A stretch of 19,202 nucleotides of DNA, taken from contig CAKUIV010000025.1 of assembly GCA_934661105.1 (NCBI GenBank), forward strand, positions 1 through 19,202. The letters run 5' to 3'. The DNA is from an uncultured Ellagibacter sp. (GTDB taxonomy: Bacteria; Actinomycetota; Coriobacteriia; Coriobacteriales; Eggerthellaceae). The notes under the pieces were generated by a model. It did not search any database and was not told the origin of the DNA. It saw nothing but the letters and a program-made list of their open reading frames with translations. The position numbers and the translations under genes are program-made. This document shows, piece by piece, positions 15,361 to 19,202 of the stretch. Within the stretch, counting starts at the first letter, position 1; each line of letters opens with the position of its first letter.

Positions 15361-15400
15361 AGCGGGCCTTATCGTGTTCATGATAAGGCCCGCTTATTGT
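15361..15400 (+). terminator. Rho-independent terminator of the amidase gene
   Basis: A perfect 13-bp stem (15361-15373 with 15382-15394) and an 8-nt loop are followed by TATTGT. It stands 36 nt after the amidase stop and is the strongest simple hairpin in the window. The 80 nt between it and the insertion sequence contain nothing recognisable. Confidence 0.9.
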
Positions 15401-15468
15401 ATGTATGTGGGGATCTCGTTTTCTTCGTTGCAAGCTCACTGTCTGGTTCTACCGCTGCGCAGACCTCG

Positions 15469-15480
15469 TGAAAGGTTCAG
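15469..15480. repeat. Left copy of 12-bp direct repeat flanking IS-A (target duplication)
   Basis: TGAAAGGTTCAG abuts the left end of IS-A and recurs exactly at 17283-17294 on the right end. The core TGAA-AGG-TTCA is itself palindromic, in line with IS30-type preference for palindromic targets. Confidence 0.85.
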
Positions 15481-15529
15481 GGGTTGATTGCAATCTGAAC
15501 TGCAAAAAATATAGCTTTTAGTCCTGCAA
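15481..15529. repeat. IS-A left end: terminal site a and inverted inner site b
   Basis: After a 7-nt terminus (GGGTTGA), site a reads TTGCAATCTGAACTGCAA at 15488-15505. Six bases later site b lies in opposite orientation at 15512-15529 and reads TTGCAGGACTAAAAGCTA on the minus strand. Both belong to the 18-bp family repeated at the right end, and are likely transposase-binding sites. Confidence 0.75.
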
Positions 15530-15553
15530 TTTAATGGCCCGTCTCCTGCTCCT

Positions 15554-15613
15554 CCCGTGCGAAGGACGGGTTTCTCTCCCCGTACGCCCTCTAGCGGGAT
15601 CCGCTGATATCAT
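15554..15613 (+). promoter_or_regulatory. IS-A leader: hairpin followed by extended -10 promoter
   Basis: CCCGT (15554-15558) and ACGGG (15566-15570) form a hairpin followed by TTT, which could block read-through from outside, a common feature of IS leaders. Further on, TGATATCAT (TGA 15605-15607, TATCAT 15608-15613) is an extended -10 box. IS-B has TGGTATCAT in the equivalent place. No -35 is evident. Confidence 0.45.
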
Positions 15614-15653
15614 CGCGTCATCGCAGGCCCCCAAGGGAAAGGAGATGACGGGC

Positions 15654-16988
15654 ATGGACGGCAAGGGAAAGACGGGGAAGGGGCAGCTCGCGTTCAACGA
15701 GCGATCCTTCATCGAGACGAGGATCGCTCAGAGGGACTCGATATCCGCGATCGCGAGGGGGCTCGGCAGGTCCGCCTCCACGGTCGAGCGCGAGGTCAAG
15801 CGCAACGGTACGGCGGAGCCGGGCAGGATGCTCGCGGTGCAGGGGCGCAACATCTGCATCCACCGGACCGCGTGCGGGGTCCGCGACCTGTGCGCGAAGG
15901 GATGCCTCGTCCCGTGCCATCGCTGCAAGGACGCCCTGTGCAACTCGCTGTGCAAAGACTTCCGGGCGCGGCCGTGCCCCCGGCTGTCGAAGCCGCCCTA
16001 CTGCTGCAACACGTGCGTCGAGCGCTACGGCTATGGATGCGGGTACCCTTACCACTTCTACGACGCGGCGATCGCGCAGGAGAAGGCGGCGAGCCGCAAG
16101 GTGGAGTCACGCATAGGCCTCGACTGCGAGCCGGAGGAGCTCGAGCGGACCCTGGAGATCGCCGCGGCGGGGCTCGCGAAGGGCCAGAGCATCCGCCACA
16201 TATGGGCGGCGAACGAGGGCGAGGTGTGCTGCGGATGGCGCAGGATGTACGACTACGTGGCCCTGGGCATCGCCGGGGGAATCGGGCCGATGCACCTCCC
16301 GCGCCAGGTCAGGTACAAGAAAAGGAGGAAGAAGGCGGACGGTCCCGGCGTGCCGCGGAGAAACCTCGAGGGGCGCACGTACGAGGACTTCGAGGCCTTG
16401 GGCGAGCAGGAGCGGATGTCCGCGGTCGAGATGGACTGCGTCGTGGGGAGGCAGGGAGTCGACCGACAGGCCATACTCACGCTGATATTCCGCCGCATCA
16501 ACTACCAGCTGTACATCCTCCTAGAGGAGCGCACATCGGAGCGCGTTGTCGAGGCCCTCGACATGCTGCAGGCGCTGTGCGGCGAGGCGTACGGCGCGCT
16601 GTTCGGGCTGCTTCTCACCGACAGGGGCTCGGAATTCGCCGACACCGAGCGCATAGAGCACGGGCCGAACGGCGTCAAACGGGGCCGCGTCTTCTACTGC
16701 GACGCCCAGCATTCCGAGCAGAAGGCGAAGGGGGAGCGCAACCACAGCGAGCTGAGGCGGATCCTGCCGAAGGGGAGGACGGACTTCGACGCCTTGACTT
16801 GCTGCGACATGGCCGCCCTCATGTCGCACGTCAACTCGTACAAGCGGGGCGTCCTCGCGTGGGCGTCGCCCGTCGACCTCGCCGCGGCGATGCTGCCCGA
16901 GGAGCTCGTCTCCGGCCTCGGGGTCGAGAGGGTGGATCCGAACGAGGTCTTGCTCAAGCCGACGCTGATACCGCACGCGATGGTCTAG
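15654..16988 (+). CDS. IS30-family transposase of IS-A
   Basis: This 444-residue DDE transposase has an N-terminal helix-turn-helix (ERSFIETRIAQRDSISAIARGLGRSASTVEREVKRN) with the typical IS30 pattern. Next comes a dense cysteine finger of 12 Cys, ending near SKPPYCCNTC. The RNase H-like domain follows, with probable catalytic Asp261 (VEMDCV), Asp323 (LLTDRGSEF) and Glu361 (KGERNHSELRRILPKG). ATG 15654 is chosen because AAAGGAG lies about 9 nt upstream and it aligns with the start of the IS-B transposase; ATG 15645 is too close to that site. Codon use is richer in AGG, GGG and ATA than in the chromosomal genes. It is homologous along its whole length to the transposase at 17578 but clearly diverged from it. 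No frameshift is seen. Confidence 0.92.
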   Translation: MDGKGKTGKGQLAFNERSFIETRIAQRDSISAIARGLGRSASTVEREVKRNGTAEPGRMLAVQGRNICIHRTACGVRDLCAKGCLVPCHRCKDALCNSLCKDFRARPCPRLSKPPYCCNTCVERYGYGCGYPYHFYDAAIAQEKAASRKVESRIGLDCEPEELERTLEIAAAGLAKGQSIRHIWAANEGEVCCGWRRMYDYVALGIAGGIGPMHLPRQVRYKKRRKKADGPGVPRRNLEGRTYEDFEALGEQERMSAVEMDCVVGRQGVDRQAILTLIFRRINYQLYILLEERTSERVVEALDMLQALCGEAYGALFGLLLTDRGSEFADTERIEHGPNGVKRGRVFYCDAQHSEQKAKGERNHSELRRILPKGRTDFDALTCCDMAALMSHVNSYKRGVLAWASPVDLAAAMLPEELVSGLGVERVDPNEVLLKPTLIPHAMV

Positions 16989-17077
16989 CGGAGCGGCGCG
17001 CACGATCGAAGGGAGGGCCATGCGCCCGGAAGCGATGAGCGCCGGGCAGGAAGGAAGGGCATGCGAAGACCGTTGTT

Positions 17078-17188
17078 TTGCGTTTAGTCCTGCAATCGCG
17101 AGAGGCGGGGCTTGGCGAGGTGCGTCTTGAATCGGTCGCCTCTCCATAACTCGGCATGCCGAGCGGGCGGTTGCAGGACTAAACGCAA
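17078..17188. repeat. IS-A structured segment bounded by perfect 18-bp inverted sites c and d
   Basis: Downstream of the transposase, site c (17078-17095) and site d (17171-17188) are exact inverted copies of TTGCAGGACTAAACGCAA, 75 nt apart. Inside are a second stem, GAGAGGCG (17100-17107) with CGCCTCTC (17137-17144), and a perfect 14-bp palindrome, CTCGGCATGCCGAG (17150-17163). No open frame fits. It could act as DNA (a protein array or cruciform) or as a structured RNA made as the transposase 3' end. IS-B has the same layout. Confidence 0.75.
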
Positions 17189-17214
17189 GGGAAAATGCCG
17201 GAATCGTCTGGAAA

Positions 17215-17282
17215 TTGCAAGACTAAGCGCAAATTGCCTGGTCGTCTTCATAATTCGCCGCTTTTGAGATTGCAATCAACCC
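17215..17282. repeat. IS-A right end: inner site e and terminal site f
   Basis: Site e reads TTGCAAGACTAAGCGCAA at 17215-17232. After 25 nt, site f lies inverted at 17258-17275 (TTGCAATCTCAAAAGCGG on the minus strand), 7 nt from the element end. Outer sites a and f carry AATCT where inner sites b-e carry RGACT, suggesting two classes of binding site. Confidence 0.75.
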
Positions 17283-17294
17283 TGAAAGGTTCAG
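17283..17294. repeat. Right copy of 12-bp direct repeat, also the left flank of IS-B
   Basis: TGAAAGGTTCAG is identical to 15469-15480. Its last base coincides with the predicted first base of IS-B, so IS-A entered at the very edge of IS-B, or both used the same target. Confidence 0.8.
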
Positions 17295-17341
17295 CCTAAA
17301 TTTTAATCTCAAATGCACGTTTGATGCATTCAGTCTTGGAA
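17294..17341. repeat. IS-B left end: terminal site a and inverted inner site b
   Basis: Site a is TTTTAATCTCAAATGCAC at 17301-17318, 7 nt from the inferred terminus. Five bases later site b (17324-17341) reads TTCCAAGACTGAATGCAT on the minus strand, identical to site e at the other end of this element. Confidence 0.72.
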
Positions 17342-17577
17342 CGAGGCGCGCCGATTCGTGACCCCGACCGCCACGCTGGGCATCCCGCTGATATGGCGCC
17401 GCGGTTCGTCCGCCTGGCAGCCGGCCCGGCGGGATACGAGCCGAGGTACCGGTCGATTTCCGGGAACGGCGGCTTCCTCACTTGCCGCACGGCCCTCCTC
17501 CCTCCGCCGTGGCGCGCGGCCCGATGCCGCTGGTATCATTCTGACAGCCGCCGTTCGGGCGAAGGGAGGTGAGATCC
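17342..17577 (+). promoter_or_regulatory. IS-B leader with extended -10 promoter
   Basis: This is a 236-nt GC-rich leader with no convincing gene. TGGTATCAT (TATCAT at 17534-17539) is an extended -10 box in the same context (CCGCTGRTATCAT) as in IS-A. GGGAGG at 17564-17569 is the transposase ribosome binding site. The leader is about 110 nt longer than in IS-A and contains several GC-rich inverted segments of uncertain meaning. Confidence 0.4.
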
Positions 17578-18894
17578 ATGCCCGAAAACAAGAACGGGCA
17601 GCTGACCCAGGCGGACAGGATGGTCATCGAGGCTCAGCTCAAGGACCACAGGTCGATCCCGGACATAGCGAGGGGCCTGGGGGTCGCCCCGTCGACGGTG
17701 TCGCGGGAGATAACCCGCAACCGAGTGGCGTCGAGCCCCGGCTTCCTGGCCGTGGAGACGAGGAACGTGTGCCTGCGGCGGGCCGCGTGCGAGAAGCGCA
17801 ACGTCTGCGGCACCGCCTGCGTGATGCCCTGCCCGACATGCAAGAAATCGATGTGCAACAAGGTCTGCCCCGATTTCCTGCCGGACCAGTGCCCGTGGCT
17901 CTCGAAGCCGCCGTTCGTCTGCAACGGATGCAACAGGCGCTACGGCATGGGATGCGACTACGAGTACCGCTTCTACGACGGGAGGATGGCGCACGAGCTC
18001 GCACAGAAAAGGAAGGTCGGGTCGAGGGAGGGCATCGACGCCACGGCGGAGGAGCTGGAGTCCGTGCGCGCGCTGGTGCGGCCGCTGATCAAGAACGGCC
18101 AGAGCCCCGAGGTGATCTGGGCGAACCACCGCGGGGAGCTGCCTATATCGCTCAGCACCTTCTACCGCTACATGGAGATAGGCGTCTTCAGCGACATGAT
18201 CAGTCTCGACCTTCCCAAGAAGGTGAAGTTCAAGCCCAGGAGGAAGCGCGCCGACGAGGCGCCCGTCCCCAGGCACGACCTGGAAGGCCGCACGTACAAG
18301 GACTTCGCGGCCCTTCCCGCCGAAAAGCAGATGGGGGCCGTGGAGATGGACTGCGTCGAGGGAAGGCGCGGCGAGAAGCCCGCGATCCTCACCCTGCTGT
18401 TCAGGCGCTTCAGCTTCCAGATAATGCTCTACCTGCCCGAGAAGAACCAGGAGGAGGTGGGGAAGGCGCTGGACCTGATCGAGAGGCTGATAGGGGCGAA
18501 GGCGTTCAGGAAATGGTTCGGCATCGTCCTCACGGACCGGGGAAGCGAGTTCCTGGACTACGGCATCATCGAGAAGAGCTGCACGGCGAAAGGGAGGCGA
18601 TGCGGCGTGTACTACTGCGACCCGATGAAGTCGGGGCAGAAGGGCCGTTGCGAGAAGAACCACGTCGAGCTCCGAAAGGTGATACCGAAGGGCACGTCGC
18701 TCGCGAAGCTCACCCCGGCTAAGCTGTCGGTCGTGTGCTCGCACGTCAACTCGTACGGGCGGCCGCAGTTCGGAGGGGCGTCGCCGATGCAGCTGGCTTC
18801 CCAGGTGCTGCCGTCGGAGCTGCTCGACGGGCTGAGCATAGGCCTCGTGCCGTCCGAGGAGGTCGTGATGAAGCCGACGCTGGTAAAGCTATAG
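17578..18894 (+). CDS. IS30-family transposase of IS-B
   Basis: This 438-residue transposase has the same domain order as that of IS-A. The helix-turn-helix is ADRMVIEAQLKDHRSIPDIARGLGVAPSTVSREITRN. The finger has 11 Cys with spacing C-x5-C-x3-C-x3-C-x2-C-x4-C-x3-C-x7-C-x9-C-x2-C-x7-C, matched in IS-A. DDE candidates are Asp258 (VEMDCVEG), Asp320 (VLTDRGSEF) and Glu359 (KGRCEKNHVELRKVIPKG). ATG 17578 is used, 8 nt after GGGAGG; an in-frame GTG at 17569 overlaps that site. The frame is intact. A long antisense frame lies opposite but has no protein-like features. Confidence 0.92.
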   Translation: MPENKNGQLTQADRMVIEAQLKDHRSIPDIARGLGVAPSTVSREITRNRVASSPGFLAVETRNVCLRRAACEKRNVCGTACVMPCPTCKKSMCNKVCPDFLPDQCPWLSKPPFVCNGCNRRYGMGCDYEYRFYDGRMAHELAQKRKVGSREGIDATAEELESVRALVRPLIKNGQSPEVIWANHRGELPISLSTFYRYMEIGVFSDMISLDLPKKVKFKPRRKRADEAPVPRHDLEGRTYKDFAALPAEKQMGAVEMDCVEGRRGEKPAILTLLFRRFSFQIMLYLPEKNQEEVGKALDLIERLIGAKAFRKWFGIVLTDRGSEFLDYGIIEKSCTAKGRRCGVYYCDPMKSGQKGRCEKNHVELRKVIPKGTSLAKLTPAKLSVVCSHVNSYGRPQFGGASPMQLASQVLPSELLDGLSIGLVPSEEVVMKPTLVKL

Positions 18895-18995
18895 GAACGA
18901 TAGACGGGAAGAACGGAAAAAGAAGCACGCACAGGGCCCGGATGGCGCGGACAACCGAATACCGAGACCGAAAGCAGGGGCCCCTCAGCGCGAAC

Positions 18996-19109
18996 GCGTG
19001 CATTTAGTCTCGGAATCGACGAACGGGGGGTCTATCAGCGCATGTCCTCTTCCATAAGATGTTCACATAAGGCATTCGTCGCACAAGGGTTCCGAGATTA
19101 AATGCACGC
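18996..19109. repeat. IS-B structured segment bounded by inverted sites c and d
   Basis: Sites c (18996-19015) and d (19090-19109) are 20-bp inverted copies with one mismatch; on the strand where they start TTCC they read TTCCGAGAYTAAATGCACGC. The 74-nt spacer contains CGACGAA (19017-19023) paired with TTCGTCG (19075-19081), equivalent to the inner stem of IS-A. CCTCTTCCATAA in the spacer matches CCTCTCCATAA in the IS-A spacer, the one obvious conserved word. Confidence 0.75.
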
Positions 19110-19134
19110 CTCATGGCCCTGCGAAACGACATAA

Positions 19135-19202
19135 TTCCAAGACTGAATGCATCAGCCCACATCATGTACACAAAGACGTGCATTTGAGATTGGAACTAAC
19201 CC
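19135..19202. repeat. IS-B right end: inner site e and terminal site f
   Basis: Site e reads TTCCAAGACTGAATGCAT at 19135-19152. After exactly 25 nt, as in IS-A, site f lies inverted at 19178-19195 (TTCCAATCTCAAATGCAC on the minus strand), followed by a 7-nt terminus ending at the window edge. Confidence 0.75.

Larger units (their letters stand above)
15481..17282 (+). mobile_element. IS-A, complete IS30-type insertion sequence (1802 bp)
   Basis: The element is bounded by perfect 16-bp terminal inverted repeats, GGGTTGATTGCAATCT at 15481-15496 and its complement at 17267-17282, and by a 12-bp direct repeat on each side. It carries one intact transposase gene (15654-16988). Non-coding ends are unusually long: about 170 bp on the left and 294 bp on the right. 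Six related 18-bp sites are arranged at the ends and downstream of the transposase. Intact ends, open frame and perfect target duplication suggest recent insertion and probable activity. Confidence 0.88.
17294..19202 (+). mobile_element. IS-B, second IS30-type insertion sequence (about 1909 bp in window)
   Basis: The element has the same orientation as IS-A. The right end, GGGTTAGTTCCAATCTCAAA on the minus strand, finishes at the last base of the window, so any right target duplication is outside. The left end shares AATCTCAAATGCACGT (17305-17320) exactly with the right end, but its outer 11 bp match at only about half the positions, so the left terminus has decayed or is set by alignment to IS-A. 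It encodes one intact transposase (17578-18894) with long non-coding ends. Confidence 0.8.

Noticed and set aside
15441..15470. tRNA-like fragment (GGTTCTACC) near the IS-A insertion point
   Set aside because: No cloverleaf can be folded around it and the T-arm consensus is incomplete. No tRNA or rRNA gene was recognised anywhere in the window.
15534..15653. N-terminal extension of the IS-A transposase from an upstream ATG
   Set aside because: It would run through the leader hairpin and the extended -10 box, has no ribosome binding site, and is absent from the IS-B protein.
17358..18722. Plus-strand 454-codon frame overlapping the IS-B transposase in another frame
   Set aside because: It is Arg/Gly/Pro-rich and has no motifs; the transposase frame has clear HTH, Cys and DDE motifs. 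A programmed frameshift was considered, but the transposase is already complete in one frame.
17536..18744. Antisense open frame of 402 codons opposite the IS-B transposase
   Set aside because: The sequence is Arg/His/Leu-rich with no domain or motif and mirrors the codon bias of the sense gene. It is a typical high-GC shadow.
15481..19202. CRISPR array or integron attC cassette
   Set aside because: The 18-bp sites are few, occur in both orientations, have fixed but unequal spacings and flank transposases. There is no regular spacer series, cas gene or integrase.

Overview
The window looks like chromosomal DNA of a high-GC, strictly anaerobic actinobacterium of the Coriobacteriia, most likely an Eggerthellaceae-type gut organism. 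This is an inference from gene content: an energy-converting [NiFe]-hydrogenase, indolepyruvate:ferredoxin oxidoreductase, AMP-forming phenylacetate-CoA ligases, a menaquinone prenyltransferase, and GTG/TTG starts with clear GGAGG-type ribosome binding sites. No taxonomic search was possible.

Layout. Positions 1-1340 hold the end of a group 4 (Ech/Coo-like) hydrogenase operon: a large subunit cut by the window edge and a 2x[4Fe-4S] ferredoxin-like subunit. A rhamnulose-1-phosphate aldolase-like gene (1445-2350) and a CDP-alcohol phosphatidyltransferase (2477-3145) follow. From 3314 to 11165 lies an aromatic-acid block: phenylacetate-CoA ligase 1, double-ACT protein 1, a secreted D,D-carboxypeptidase, a zinc-ribbon/FHA protein, iorA, iorB, double-ACT protein 2 and phenylacetate-CoA ligase 2. 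After a strong hairpin come a glutamyl-Q tRNA(Asp) synthetase and a universal stress protein. A terminator at 12710-12751 separates these from the only minus-strand gene, a MenA-type prenyltransferase. A hotdog thioesterase diverges from it, followed by an acetamidase/formamidase that ends at a perfect terminator (15361-15400).

The last 3.7 kb consists of two tandem, same-orientation, diverged IS30-type insertion sequences, called here IS-A (15481-17282) and IS-B (about 17294 to the window end). IS-A is flanked by a perfect 12-bp direct repeat and sits against the left end of IS-B. Each transposase carries an 11-cysteine finger between the helix-turn-helix and the DDE domain.

Functional picture. 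IorAB interconverts arylpyruvates and arylacetyl-CoA with ferredoxin, and the ligases connect arylacetates to their CoA esters. The ACT pairs probably sense amino acids, and a ferredoxin-linked Ech hydrogenase could share the same electron carrier.

The most unusual signal is in the IS pair. Each element carries six copies of an element-specific 18-bp site in the same order and orientation and with nearly identical spacings. One inverted pair bounds a roughly 111-bp structured non-coding segment downstream of the transposase. Sequence differs between the two elements but geometry is kept, which suggests a conserved transposition complex or a non-coding RNA.
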